DNA from: Chryseobacterium sp. ERMR1:04
GTDB taxonomy: Bacteria; Bacteroidota; Bacteroidia; Flavobacteriales; Weeksellaceae
Length of the DNA: 64,000 nucleotides
Assembly: GCF_001297705.1 (NCBI RefSeq)
Contig: NZ_LIRF01000010.1
Location: 5,001-69,000 of the forward strand
Reading direction: 5' to 3'
Below are positions 1 to 8,994 of the stretch, one piece after another; position 1 is the stretch's first letter, and every line of letters begins with the position of its first letter. Under the pieces are notes generated by a model, which worked only from the letters and a program-made list of their open reading frames with translations, made no database searches and was not told the origin of the DNA. Made by a program: the position numbers and the translations under genes.

Positions 1-56
1 GGGATGACAAACTGAGGGATGATTTTGCGATAAAAAAAATGATAACCAGGCAAATA

Positions 57-170
57 TCCTAGCCCTGATAGTAGCGGTTACCCCGCAACACGGAGCTGGA
101 TATGAGAAGGACTTAGCCTTGGAGCGCGTTGGCGTGAGGAGTATGAGCGGATAGCAGGAAATAGCTCCTG
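57..170 (+). repeat. Dispersed repeat family R2, copy 1
   Basis: This GC-richer block starts around CCTAGCCCTGATAGTAGCGG and ends around GAGCGGATAGCAGG. It has an inverted, diverged copy at 63701-63813. Shared blocks are CGGTTACCCC near the start, GCGTTGG in the middle, and AGTATGAG followed by GGATAGC at the end. There is no open frame. Blocks of this kind are, to my recollection, common between flavobacterial genes. Whether it is a transcribed RNA or a mobile repeat cannot be told here. Confidence 0.7.
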
Positions 171-554
171 AAAAATAGAAAATATATTAAATCATATATA
201 CCAAGAAATAAGGTCAAATTTTTGCAATAGGTCATTTATGATTAATAATAAAATCATTTAATAATAATTGAAACTAAATTTGGTTGTTTGATAATCAGTT
301 GTTTATGAATAAGCTCTATTATATTGTAATTTAATCATATTCCAAAGTAACGCTTTAATTAATTTTAATAACGATTATAAATGCAGGAATTTTTACAATT
401 ATTTTAATTAAATCTTTTTTCTAAATAATATTGAACTTGTTAAAAATATTTTATCAAAAATGTTTTGTTAAGTAATAATTTTTATGTCGTAATAATATTG
501 ATTAATGACTGCTGTTTATTTATATTTTCATTAACTAATTATTTGAAAATCAGT

Positions 555-562
555 TATATTTG
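555..562 (+). promoter_or_regulatory. Candidate -7 box of the M43 protease gene
   Basis: TATATTTG matches the Bacteroidota -7 consensus TAnnTTTG and lies 30 bases before the start codon. No clear TTG element is seen at the expected upstream distance. Confidence 0.4.
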
Positions 563-592
563 CTTCTGAAAACAATGAATGATTTTTAAAAA

Positions 593-1843
593 ATGAAAAA
601 ATGCTTAACGCTGTTGGGATTGGTCCTTTTAGCTAATGTATCTGCACAGTTCAATTGTGTTACAGATAAAAAAATGAAACAGTTTTACGGTAAAAATCCA
701 CAGGCGTTCCTACACCAAAAGGATTTGTATAACTATCTTTCCAGTAAAAATACGAATACTGGGAAAAATACTCAAACCGTAATTACAATTCCAATAGTGG
801 TACATGTTTTATACAAAAATGCAGTACAGAATATTAGTGATGCGCAAATTGCATCGCAGATTGCTGTACTTAATCAGGACTTTAGAAAATTAAATGCAGA
901 CTCTAATAATGCACCTGATGTTTTTAAACCTGTTAGATCTGATATGGAAGTAATGTTTTGTTTGGCCACAAAAAATCCTAGCGGAAATATTACGAATGGT
1001 ATTGTAAGAAAATCTGTTAGTAATAATTTTAATTTTGAGGAAGATTATTTCAAAAGTATAGGTTCTGTGGCTTGGGATCCTACAAAATATCTTAATATTT
1101 GGGTTGGAAATCCTAATGATCCAAATTTGGGAGGATGGTCTAGCGTACTTGCAGATGTAGGAAATTCTGACGATGGTATTGGTATGAATTATACAACTTT
1201 CGGAACAGTAGGTACAGCAATTTTCCCCTATAATAAAGGAAGATCTATGACACACGAGGTAGGTCATTATTTAGGATTATTACATCCTTTTGGCGAAGAT
1301 ACTGATGTACCTCCTAATAGCGCTAACTGTGGAACACCAAGTTTTGATGATTTCTGTGCAGATACTCCTGCTACCTATTATCCATATTCTGGAAGTCCTA
1401 CATTTCCAAATAATACATATACATGTACTCCTACATCAAGTGGGGCCATGTTTATGAACTTTATGGATTATACGAGAGATGAAGTTAAAGTAATGTTTAC
1501 CAATGACCAAAAGACTATTGTTACGAATACATTAGCCGGCCCGAGAGCGAGTTTATTAAACTCCAATGGATGCTCTTCCGTTCTGGGAGTACATGAAGTT
1601 GAAAAGGTAAACTCTATTACTATTTTCCCTAATCCTAGCAGTCAGTATATTTCTATAGCTTCACCTTTGATGAAAATTAATACAGCAGAAATATTTAATT
1701 CTGAAGGCAGGCTGGTAAAAAAGGCAGATATTAAAAATGAAACTTACAAGATTGATGTACGAGATCTTGCGTCAGGTGTATATTTTGTAAGGACTTACAA
1801 TAATTACGATTTTGTCAAATCAATGAAATTCATTAAAAAATAA
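593..1843 (+). CDS. Secreted M43 zinc metalloprotease with T9SS sorting domain
   Basis: This is probably a secreted endopeptidase of the metzincin family M43 (cytophagalysin/ulilysin type). The N-terminus has a signal peptide ending near residue 18 (VSAQ). The zinc site is HEVGHYLGLLH, with H221, E222, H225 and H231. A Met-turn follows at residues 286-293 (MFMNFMDY). Residues about 340-416 look like a type IX secretion C-terminal domain (FPNPSS start, DLASGVYFV core, lysine end), so the protein should cross the outer membrane by T9SS. All catalytic elements are present and the length of 416 residues suits the family. The gene is monocistronic, with its own terminator downstream. The substrate is unknown. 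Confidence 0.92.
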   Translation: MKKCLTLLGLVLLANVSAQFNCVTDKKMKQFYGKNPQAFLHQKDLYNYLSSKNTNTGKNTQTVITIPIVVHVLYKNAVQNISDAQIASQIAVLNQDFRKLNADSNNAPDVFKPVRSDMEVMFCLATKNPSGNITNGIVRKSVSNNFNFEEDYFKSIGSVAWDPTKYLNIWVGNPNDPNLGGWSSVLADVGNSDDGIGMNYTTFGTVGTAIFPYNKGRSMTHEVGHYLGLLHPFGEDTDVPPNSANCGTPSFDDFCADTPATYYPYSGSPTFPNNTYTCTPTSSGAMFMNFMDYTRDEVKVMFTNDQKTIVTNTLAGPRASLLNSNGCSSVLGVHEVEKVNSITIFPNPSSQYISIASPLMKINTAEIFNSEGRLVKKADIKNETYKIDVRDLASGVYFVRTYNNYDFVKSMKFIKK

Positions 1844-1871
1844 CTGAAAATATTTCCAACTATTTACTTTT

Positions 1872-1902
1872 TAAACCTCGATATAATCGAGGTTTTGTCT
1901 TT
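1872..1902 (+). terminator. Rho-independent terminator after the M43 gene
   Basis: AAACCTCGAT, a 3-base loop, then ATCGAGGTTTTG forms a 10-bp stem running into a T-rich stretch, 29 bases after the stop codon. Confidence 0.8.
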
Positions 1903-1998
1903 AAGTGTGTCAATTTGTCATAAAAATATATATGGTACAGATATTGAGAAATAGAGAGTGTAATCAATAATTTAAAAATTAGAAAAAATATAAATATT

Positions 1999-3897
1999 AT
2001 GAGTAAAATAATTGGAATTGACTTAGGAACAACCAACTCTTGTGTTGCGGTAATGGAAGGTAAGGATGCTGTTGTAATCCCTAATGCTGAAGGAAAAAGA
2101 ACAACCCCATCTATCGTAGCGTTTACAGAAGATGGTGAAAGAAAAGTAGGAGACCCTGCAAAAAGACAGGCGGTAACGAATCCAAAAAAGACAGTATATT
2201 CTATCAAAAGATTTATTGGAACTCATTTTAAAGATGATGCAAGTGAAATTTCAAGAGTACCTTACGATGTTGTAAAAGGTCCGAATGACACTGTAAAAGT
2301 TAAAATAGACGATAGAGAATATACGCCACAAGAAATCTCTGCAATGACGCTTCAGAAAATGAAGAAAACTGCTGAAGATTATCTTGGACAAGAAGTAACA
2401 AGAGCGGTAATTACTGTTCCGGCTTACTTCAACGATGCACAAAGACAAGCTACTAAAGAAGCAGGAGAAATCGCTGGTCTTACAGTAGAAAGAATTATCA
2501 ACGAGCCTACAGCTGCTGCTTTAGCTTATGGTATGGATAAGGCTCACAAAGATCAGAAGATTGCTGTTTATGACCTTGGAGGGGGTACTTTTGACGTTTC
2601 TATCCTAGATTTAGGAGACGGAGTTTTCGAAGTATTGTCTACAAATGGTGATACACACTTAGGAGGTGATGACTTTGATGATGTTATTATCAACTGGATG
2701 GCTGATGAGTTCAAGGCTGAAGAAGGAGTAGAATTAAAAACTGATGCTATTGCATTACAGAGATTAAAAGAAGCTGCTGAAAAAGCTAAGATTGAATTAT
2801 CTTCTTCTCCACAAACTGAAATCAACTTACCATATATCACAGCTACAGCTACAGGTCCTAAACACTTAGTGAAGACTTTAACGAAAGCTAAATTCGAGCA
2901 GTTAGCTGCAGACTTAGTAAGAAGATCTATGGAGCCTTGTAAAAAAGCGCTTTCTGATGCAGGACTTTCTATCTCTGATATTGACGAAGTGATCTTGGTA
3001 GGTGGTTCTACAAGAATCCCTATTATCCAGGAGGAAGTAGAAAAATTCTTTGGTAAAAAACCATCTAAAGGAGTAAACCCTGACGAAGTTGTAGCAATTG
3101 GTGCTGCAATCCAAGGAGGAGTTCTTACAGGAGACGTAACAGATGTATTACTTCTAGACGTTACTCCACTTTCTTTAGGTATTGAAACAATGGGTTCTGT
3201 ATTTACTAAATTAATTGAAGCGAATACAACAATCCCAACTAAAAAATCTGAAGTATTCTCTACAGCTTCTGACAACCAGCCGGCTGTAAGCATCAGAGTA
3301 GGACAAGGTGAAAGACCAATGTTCAACGATAATAAAGAGATCGGTAGATTTGATCTTACTGACATTCCACCAGCACAAAGAGGAGTGCCTCAAATTGAAG
3401 TAACTTTCGATATTGATGCAAATGGTATCCTTAGCGTTTCTGCTAAAGATAAAGGAACAGGTAAAGAGCAGTCTATCAAAATCCAAGCATCTTCAGGTCT
3501 TTCTGACGAAGAAATCGAAAGAATGAAAAAAGAAGCTCAGGAAAACTCTGCATCTGATGCAAAGAGAAAAGAAGAAGTTGAAATTTTCAACAAAGCTGAC
3601 GGATTGATCTTCCAAACTGAAAAGCAATTGAAAGAATTCGGAGATAAATTATCAGCTGACAAGAAAGCAGCAATCGAAGCTGCTCACGCAGAATTGAAAA
3701 CAGCTTTCGAAGCTAAAAATGGAGACGAAGTAAAAGCTAAAACTGAAGTTTTAGATGCAGCTTGGATGGCAGCTTCAGAAGAAATGTATGCAGCAGGACA
3801 ACAGGCAGACGGAGCCGGAGCTCAAAACCCTGGAGGTAATGCTAATGCAGGTGGTGCTGAAGATGTACAGGATGCAGACTTCGAAGAAGTGAAATAA
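1999..3897 (+). CDS. dnaK: Molecular chaperone DnaK (Hsp70)
   Basis: DnaK is the ATP-dependent Hsp70 chaperone of the cytoplasm, working with DnaJ and GrpE. The N-terminus carries the phosphate-binding signature IIGIDLGTTNSC (residues 4-15). Later come the ATPase motifs DLGGGTFDVS and VGGSTRIP, then the substrate-binding domain and a helical lid. The C-terminus ends in DADFEEVK, close to the usual EEVK-type tail. At 632 residues it is full length. The gene stands alone, without dnaJ or grpE nearby. Codon use is more biased and GC-richer than its neighbours, as expected for a highly expressed protein, and this leaves long open frames on the opposite strand. Confidence 0.99.
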   Translation: MSKIIGIDLGTTNSCVAVMEGKDAVVIPNAEGKRTTPSIVAFTEDGERKVGDPAKRQAVTNPKKTVYSIKRFIGTHFKDDASEISRVPYDVVKGPNDTVKVKIDDREYTPQEISAMTLQKMKKTAEDYLGQEVTRAVITVPAYFNDAQRQATKEAGEIAGLTVERIINEPTAAALAYGMDKAHKDQKIAVYDLGGGTFDVSILDLGDGVFEVLSTNGDTHLGGDDFDDVIINWMADEFKAEEGVELKTDAIALQRLKEAAEKAKIELSSSPQTEINLPYITATATGPKHLVKTLTKAKFEQLAADLVRRSMEPCKKALSDAGLSISDIDEVILVGGSTRIPIIQEEVEKFFGKKPSKGVNPDEVVAIGAAIQGGVLTGDVTDVLLLDVTPLSLGIETMGSVFTKLIEANTTIPTKKSEVFSTASDNQPAVSIRVGQGERPMFNDNKEIGRFDLTDIPPAQRGVPQIEVTFDIDANGILSVSAKDKGTGKEQSIKIQASSGLSDEEIERMKKEAQENSASDAKRKEEVEIFNKADGLIFQTEKQLKEFGDKLSADKKAAIEAAHAELKTAFEAKNGDEVKAKTEVLDAAWMAASEEMYAAGQQADGAGAQNPGGNANAGGAEDVQDADFEEVK

Positions 3898-3921
3898 GCA
3901 GTCTTAGACTGATTGAATATG

Positions 3922-3955
3922 AAATCCCCGAGCGTAAGCTTGGGGATTTTTGTTG
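3922..3955 (+). terminator. Terminator of dnaK
   Basis: AATCCCCGAGC, a GTAA loop, then GCTTGGGGATTTTTG gives a strong hairpin followed by T residues, 25 bases after the dnaK stop. Confidence 0.85.
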
Positions 3956-4112
3956 TAATTATTAATCATGGGGTAAATGCTACCTACTAACTATCTACAG
4001 CACTCAATTATGTAAGTTATTGATTATTAATTTTTTTTGGTCGTGCCGTAAATTTGCTGTAGTATAATTTTGCTTATCTGTATATAATTTTGGAGGGATA
4101 AATTTTTTAAAT

Positions 4113-7100
4113 ATGAAAAAAAAAATAACCTTATTTATTATGCTTTGCGTGCAACAATTATCTGCACAGAGTATAAAGATGCCAGTCATTGGCGCTACCT
4201 CATTACAGCCGGCTCAGAGTGGGCAGGATATTTCTAAAGCACTTGACGGAACAATTAGTACTCATTACAATTCTAAATGGGGACAGTTAGGGATCCCTGA
4301 TCAACTAAATTTTCATTTTTCCGACAGAGTAAAAAGTATTAATAAGCTTATTTACAGACCAAGGAGAGATAGTGGATATGAAAAAGCAGGTGTGTGGACG
4401 AAAATAAAAATTTCTTATTCTACACAAGATAATCCGGATGTATTCAATATTATTCTACCTTCCGTATCTCTGATAATGGATAGAACCGATAAAATAATCG
4501 ATCTTCCTTATGATGTTTTACAACCTGCTGTGATCAGGATAGATGTTTCAGAAGCATATAAGAATGCTTCAACCTGTGGAGAAATGGAGTTCTACTCATC
4601 GGAAGAGGTCGGAGCAGAAGAAACTGCAGCTAATTGTATACTACCACTGCCTTCTCTGGATTTTGTTGATACTAAAGTGTATCCCGATGTATCCGGATCT
4701 TCTGCATCTAGTACCATTAAAGGATATGGCATTGGAAGAAGTTTAGATGGTGATTTTGATAAGAGCTATCATTCACAAATCATCTCTGATGGAATACCCA
4801 TTGTCCTGACCTATAAATTTGATGGGAATACTTCAGTTGACTATCTAAAATACTATCCCCGAAATGCAAATAACCGTAATGGAGATTTTGGGAATATAAA
4901 GATTAGTTATAACACAATTACCAACCCAAATTATACCACGATTGTTTTGGCAAATCTTAGACAGAAAAATCTAATAAGTACGTTGAAGTTTCCTTCAAGG
5001 GTTGTTCCTTTGAACATTAAAGTTGAAGTACTGGATGGGCGAAGTAAGTATGCCGTTGTGGGGGAAATGGAGTTTTATAAAAAACATCCTAATAGTTTGG
5101 TATATTCTGATTATTCAAATATTTTTCAAGATGAATTATTTGGAAGTTTAAAATCTAACGTTATCCAACAGGATATTGATGCGATCTCTGTTCCTTTTTT
5201 GAAAGAGTTAGCACAGTGTATTTTTAACAATACGTACAACAAAAAATATAGAGTAAGGGCTTACCATCCCTATGCAACCCCAAACTTTATTAAGAATAGT
5301 TTGAAAATAGGAAACTATAATGAATTTGAAAATGCAACAGGAATATTTTTCGAAAAAGATAGTACGATTGTTGTTTTCGCAAAAAATGTTTCTTATGTTA
5401 ACAAAGCCTATCTCAGAATCAAAGACTTTGCTAATGAAGATTCTCCTACAGATGTGTTTTATGATCTGCATAATGGGATCAATATTATCAAAACTACAAA
5501 TAAAGGATTGGGATATATTCATTACTTCACGGATGCTGCCGGAGTAGAACCAGTAGAGCTAAATATCACAGGAGGATTAATAAATGGATATTACACAAGA
5601 GAAGCAAATGACCAGGAATGGCAGGAAATGCTAATGAACAATGTGTATCCTAAAATTGATATCGAAGGTATTTATACTAAATTGATAATGAATAAGGATC
5701 TCATTAAAAAATATCATTTTGAAAGTGCGCAGCTTTTAATTGATAAATATGATGTGATGGAAAAGTCAGAACGGGAAATGATGGGCTTCTTTAAATTCAA
5801 TAGAAATGTTAAAAACAGACAGTTTATAAATATTGATAGCAAAAGCGGATGGTACGCTGGAAGTGAAGGAGTTCATTTGAGTGATACAGGGAGTGATGGT
5901 CCTAAGGTTGCTGATTCAAAACAACTGAGTTTATGGGGAATTGCTTATGAATTAGGCCATATCAATCAGGTTAGACCAGGAATTAAATGGGCTGGTATGG
6001 CTGAAATTACGAATAATATTTATTCTATGTGGGCTGCATATCATCTGGAAGCTCCTGTAAATAACAGAAAAATTCCGTTTCTAGATAAAAGTCTTGGTAC
6101 AAAAACATACTTTCCGAAGGTTGCAGGAAATATGTACGGAGAATTTTTGATACAAACTCAGATTCAAAATAAAAGTTATTTTGAGCAGATGAGAAAAGAT
6201 ATTAGTGATGTTGATAGGTCAGATAATCTCTTCAGAATGCTTGTACCATATTGGCAGCTTATGTTGTATTATCAGTTGGCAGGAGCAGCTAAAGGAGCTG
6301 AAACGTTAGATTTTGATGAAGATATGTCGGATGAAGATTCAGTAGGTTCAATAGTTCACACTCCAACAAATACGGTAGATTATGCCCATTGGTTTGCTAC
6401 GGTTGTTGATAAAGTAATACAGACTAATGAAAGCCAACTTAGCAATGGTGAAATAGTCATGAACTTGGTTAAAAATATTTGTGATGCAGTTCAGGAAGAT
6501 CTCACAGACTTTTTTAGTAATACAGGTTTCTTGGTGCCGCTTGCTACTCAGGTAAGAGATTATGGAGATCCAAAAGATCTTATCATCACACAGGCAATGA
6601 TTGACGAAGCGAAAGCTTATATTGCCGATAAAGGATATCCTAAGCCAGTTTCACCGGTTGTTAATTATATTTCAGCATCAAGCATAGAAATATTTAAAAA
6701 TAAAGCAGTTTTATCCGGAGTTACAGGTCAGGGAGCGCAGACAATGGAAAACTCAGCAGGAACATTTTTATTGGTAGACAATTCTAAATGGAAAAATGCC
6801 GTAGCATTTGAAACATTCGACGGGCAGAATAAACTGATCAGTGTTTCTGTTGCAGGGACCGGTGATTTAACATTTGCCAATACATATGTAGATTTTCCCT
6901 CTAATGCGGTAAAAGTTTTTGCTGTAGGATATGATGGACAAAAGATATTGGTCTATCCAAACGGAACGCTTTTGAACAAGGAAATTAATAAAGAGCAAAG
7001 TAAGATTCATTTTTATCCTAATCCGCTTAAGGATGGTGAAAACATAAAAATTGTTATTTCTGATGCCAATAATAATGATCTTTACATTGCTGTATTGCAT

Positions 7101-7256
7101 GATATTAAAGGTAATTTATTATTAAGTACGAAAGGGAATATTGGCGAAATTACCCAATATATTAATACAAAAATAAACGTAATGACATTCGGAAGTTATA
7201 TTTTAACTTTGGATAACGGTAAAGAACGTTATGATGTGAAAATTTTGAAAAAATAA
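4113..7256 (+). CDS. M60-like secreted protein with altered zinc motif, T9SS sorting domain
   Basis: This is a large secreted protein of 1047 residues with a signal peptide ending near residue 18 (LSAQ). Two similar discoidin-like segments lie at about residues 25-165 and 190-325, each ending in a GEMEFY motif, and they probably bind carbohydrate. Residues about 380-810 resemble the M60/enhancin peptidase domain, which acts on mucin-type glycoproteins. The expected HExxH reads YELGH (Y612, E613, H616), followed by E631 as the likely third ligand, so the first histidine is missing. The C-terminus (FYPNPLKDG to the end) is a T9SS sorting domain. A run of ten A residues directly follows the start codon. 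The family call rests on motif and layout. Activity is doubtful. Confidence 0.75.
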   Translation: MKKKITLFIMLCVQQLSAQSIKMPVIGATSLQPAQSGQDISKALDGTISTHYNSKWGQLGIPDQLNFHFSDRVKSINKLIYRPRRDSGYEKAGVWTKIKISYSTQDNPDVFNIILPSVSLIMDRTDKIIDLPYDVLQPAVIRIDVSEAYKNASTCGEMEFYSSEEVGAEETAANCILPLPSLDFVDTKVYPDVSGSSASSTIKGYGIGRSLDGDFDKSYHSQIISDGIPIVLTYKFDGNTSVDYLKYYPRNANNRNGDFGNIKISYNTITNPNYTTIVLANLRQKNLISTLKFPSRVVPLNIKVEVLDGRSKYAVVGEMEFYKKHPNSLVYSDYSNIFQDELFGSLKSNVIQQDIDAISVPFLKELAQCIFNNTYNKKYRVRAYHPYATPNFIKNSLKIGNYNEFENATGIFFEKDSTIVVFAKNVSYVNKAYLRIKDFANEDSPTDVFYDLHNGINIIKTTNKGLGYIHYFTDAAGVEPVELNITGGLINGYYTREANDQEWQEMLMNNVYPKIDIEGIYTKLIMNKDLIKKYHFESAQLLIDKYDVMEKSEREMMGFFKFNRNVKNRQFINIDSKSGWYAGSEGVHLSDTGSDGPKVADSKQLSLWGIAYELGHINQVRPGIKWAGMAEITNNIYSMWAAYHLEAPVNNRKIPFLDKSLGTKTYFPKVAGNMYGEFLIQTQIQNKSYFEQMRKDISDVDRSDNLFRMLVPYWQLMLYYQLAGAAKGAETLDFDEDMSDEDSVGSIVHTPTNTVDYAHWFATVVDKVIQTNESQLSNGEIVMNLVKNICDAVQEDLTDFFSNTGFLVPLATQVRDYGDPKDLIITQAMIDEAKAYIADKGYPKPVSPVVNYISASSIEIFKNKAVLSGVTGQGAQTMENSAGTFLLVDNSKWKNAVAFETFDGQNKLISVSVAGTGDLTFANTYVDFPSNAVKVFAVGYDGQKILVYPNGTLLNKEINKEQSKIHFYPNPLKDGENIKIVISDANNNDLYIAVLHDIKGNLLLSTKGNIGEITQYINTKINVMTFGSYILTLDNGKERYDVKILKK

Positions 7257-7270
7257 TATCTGATGTTTTC

Positions 7271-7306
7271 AAACTCTCCAGTTTCTTTAGCTGGAGAGTT
7301 TTTTAC
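7271..7306 (+). terminator. Terminator after the M60-like gene
   Basis: AAACTCTCCAG, a short loop, then CTGGAGAGTTTTTTAC forms an 11-bp stem with a T-run just after the stop codon. Confidence 0.85.
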
Positions 7307-7400
7307 GGAATTATGTCAGCTTTTTGATAGGAATTACTGTTTTTCATTCATCCAATATCAAAAAAAAATCTTCAGACAAAGCGTTTGGAGAGTTTCTAAA

Positions 7401-7533
7401 TCTAATTTTTATTTACCAAAGAATATTTCATTTTTTTTGCTGTTCTACAGATATTCCTGAAATTTTACAGGCATGTAGTTATATAAAATATTCCAGTTCT
7501 GAATTTTGCTGTGCTTTTTAAAGCTTTCAAAAG
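7401..7533 (-). pseudogene. Decayed partial duplicate of the gene at 8370-8765
   Basis: These 133 bases match 8362-8497, the last third of the 131-residue gene about 1 kb downstream, at roughly 90-95% identity in the same orientation. Small gaps (two bases near 7432, one base near 7449) shift the frame, and the rest of the gene is absent. It is a non-coding remnant of a duplication. Frames that can be read through it on either strand are artefacts. Confidence 0.85.
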
Positions 7534-7545
7534 TAATAAAAGTAT

Positions 7546-7580
7546 AAATTCCTGAGCATAAACTTAGGAATTTTTTTATT
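7546..7580 (+). terminator. Terminator-like hairpin between the remnant and the thioredoxin gene
   Basis: AAATTCCTGAG pairs with CTTAGGAATTT and is followed by seven T residues. No intact + strand gene ends here, so it may be left over from the duplicated segment or may back up the terminator at 7271. Confidence 0.6.
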
Positions 7581-7638
7581 CAGAATTAAAGGAAAAATAG
7601 CTACATTCGTATAGTTTTAATCAAAAAATAAAGTTCAA

Positions 7639-8157
7639 ATGAAGGGTAATAAAATAATTTTAATCGTTGGCTTATTGTTATTTCAGTTAAATTTTGCACA
7701 GGAAAAAGCAGATGTTGTATTAAGCAAAGCATTGAAAGAGGCGAAGGCTAAAGACAAAAATGTTCTTTTAATTTTTCATGCATCGTGGTGTAAATGGTGC
7801 AAGATGATGGAGAAAAATATGAACCTTCCTGAAACAAAACCTTTATTCGATAAAAATTTTGTAACCGCTTATCTTGATGTGCAGGAAAGAGGCGAAAAGA
7901 AAAGTCTTGAAAATCCTGGTGGACAGGAAATAATGAATAAATATAAAGGGCAAAATGCAGGGCTTCCTTTTTGGCTTGTACTAGATAAGAAAGGGCAGAT
8001 ATTGGCAGATTCTTTTGATGAAAAAGGGGATAATTTAGGTTCACCGGCAACCCCCGAAGAAGTGAGTACATTTTTATCTAAGCTGGAGAAATCTTCCAAA
8101 TTAAATAAAGAAGAGCTTAAGACCATCGAAAGTGTTTTTGTGAAAAAAGCACAATAA
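7639..8157 (+). CDS. Secreted thioredoxin-family protein
   Basis: This 172-residue protein has a signal peptide ending near residue 20 (NFAQ) and a thioredoxin-like fold. The redox motif is WCKWC (C51, C54) inside HASWCKWCKMMEKNM, typical of the DUF255/DsbD-gamma-like group. It probably acts in the periplasm on disulfides of exported proteins. The partner is not known. The gene is alone on this strand and ends at a hairpin terminator. Confidence 0.88.
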   Translation: MKGNKIILIVGLLLFQLNFAQEKADVVLSKALKEAKAKDKNVLLIFHASWCKWCKMMEKNMNLPETKPLFDKNFVTAYLDVQERGEKKSLENPGGQEIMNKYKGQNAGLPFWLVLDKKGQILADSFDEKGDNLGSPATPEEVSTFLSKLEKSSKLNKEELKTIESVFVKKAQ

Positions 8158-8179
8158 TAAAAAAGCACCACATAAATTA

Positions 8180-8226
8180 AAATGCCTCAAAGAAGTTAAA
8201 TACTTTTTAGAGGCATTTTTGTTTTA
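8180..8226 (+). terminator. Terminator of the thioredoxin gene
   Basis: AAATGCCTC pairs with GAGGCATTT around an inner AAGT/ACTT stem, and TTTTTGTTTT follows. Confidence 0.8.
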
Positions 8227-8323
8227 GATAAGATGATCTTAATCTTTGCTTTTGTTGATTTTCTCAAATCGACCTAGGAAACTGTAGCGTTAATAAATCT
8301 CGAAAAGATTCACCGATTTAGAT

Positions 8324-8357
8324 ACAAAAAACTCCCCGAACAAAACGTTCAGGGAGC
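8324..8357 (-). terminator. Terminator of the 8.4-9.5 kb minus-strand operon
   Basis: Read on the minus strand, CTCCCTGAAC, a 5-base loop, then GTTCGGGGAG is followed by TTTTTTG. It lies 13 bases after the last stop codon of the operon. Confidence 0.85.
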
Positions 8358-8369
8358 TTAATCTAATTT

Positions 8370-8765
8370 TTATTTACCAAAGAATATTTCATCTTTCTTT
8401 TGCTGTTCTACATATATTTCCTGAAATTTCACAGGCATGTAGTTATATAAAATATTCCAGTTCTGAATTTTGGTGTGCTTTTTAAAGCTTTCAAAAGATC
8501 TTATAAAAAGATTCTCAATTATATCTTTCACATAAGAATTTCCGTTTCTGTAAATCCCATCCATCAGTTTAAGGTGATGGCCTATGATTGTGATTTTAGA
8601 ATCTACTAAAAGGTCTTTTAAGTAATTAATGGTTGCCTGTATAACCCCGGCGAAATTATTTTGTTTTGATAACTGAGTGATTTCACTTCTGATTGTTGGA
8701 TAGAAAAATTTTAAATACTCTACAGCCATTTTCTGATTAATAGTTTGCATTTGCACATTCATCAT
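8370..8765 (-). CDS. Helical protein of unknown function (module protein 2)
   Basis: This 131-residue protein has no signal peptide and no catalytic motif I recognise. It is predicted to be mostly alpha-helical. Its middle part, LMDGIYRNGNSYVKDIIENL, aligns with KMDEIYKNGDTKLRNAVEST in the protein at 8995-9351, and the residues after it (SFESF versus SLDNF) also match, so the two are paralogues. Both are preceded by a gene for a tiny single-TM protein. The end of this gene was copied to 7401-7533. It is the last gene of the operon. I do not assign a function. Confidence 0.8.
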   Translation of the reverse strand: MMNVQMQTINQKMAVEYLKFFYPTIRSEITQLSKQNNFAGVIQATINYLKDLLVDSKITIIGHHLKLMDGIYRNGNSYVKDIIENLFIRSFESFKKHTKIQNWNILYNYMPVKFQEIYVEQQKKDEIFFGK

Positions 8766-8813
8766 AATTAATATTTTTCGAATACTTGTATTGCGGCGAA
8801 AACCATACCAAAC

Positions 8814-8945
8814 TTACAAACAGGCCGCAAAAATAAATACACCTATTATGATGGCAACATGGGTTGCCAATATTTCCATATTGTGCCTAGAATTGGACTT
8901 TTTCCATTGTTTCCAGTCGAATTCTTTTCTGATTTTTGTCTTCAT
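8814..8945 (-). CDS. 43-residue single-TM peptide (module 2)
   Basis: This is a very small protein with a basic, tryptophan-containing N-terminal half (KEFDWKQWKKSNSR) and a hydrophobic C-terminal half (about residues 24-43) that would form one membrane helix. A longer frame begins at 9005, but the internal ATG at 8945 starts the charged head directly and fits the 49-base gap to the upstream gene. It resembles the 54-residue protein at 9353 in design, not clearly in sequence. A regulatory membrane peptide or a toxin-like peptide are both possible. Confidence 0.6.
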   Translation of the reverse strand: MKTKIRKEFDWKQWKKSNSRHNMEILATHVAIIIGVFIFAACL

Positions 8946-8994
8946 AACTTTAACTTTTTTGTAATAAAATGGGTGAAATATGTAATGAAAAATT

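Larger units (their letters stand above)
1..592. other. Gene-free left edge, AT-rich
   Basis: No convincing coding frame is present. The first 170 bases hold a dispersed repeat, described separately. Bases 171-592 are very AT-rich and contain only the presumed promoter of the metalloprotease gene at 593. Confidence 0.6.

Noticed and set aside
2568..3365. Long open frame (265 codons) antisense to dnaK, with several shorter ones nearby
   Set aside because: It lies wholly inside dnaK, which is certain. Long opposite-strand frames are a by-product of the biased codon use of a highly expressed gene, and the peptide has no recognisable domain.
7263..7521. Two overlapping 65-codon + strand frames
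   Set aside because: They cross a terminator and the antisense strand of the decayed duplicate of the 8370 gene. The peptides are hydrophobic artefacts of T-rich DNA.
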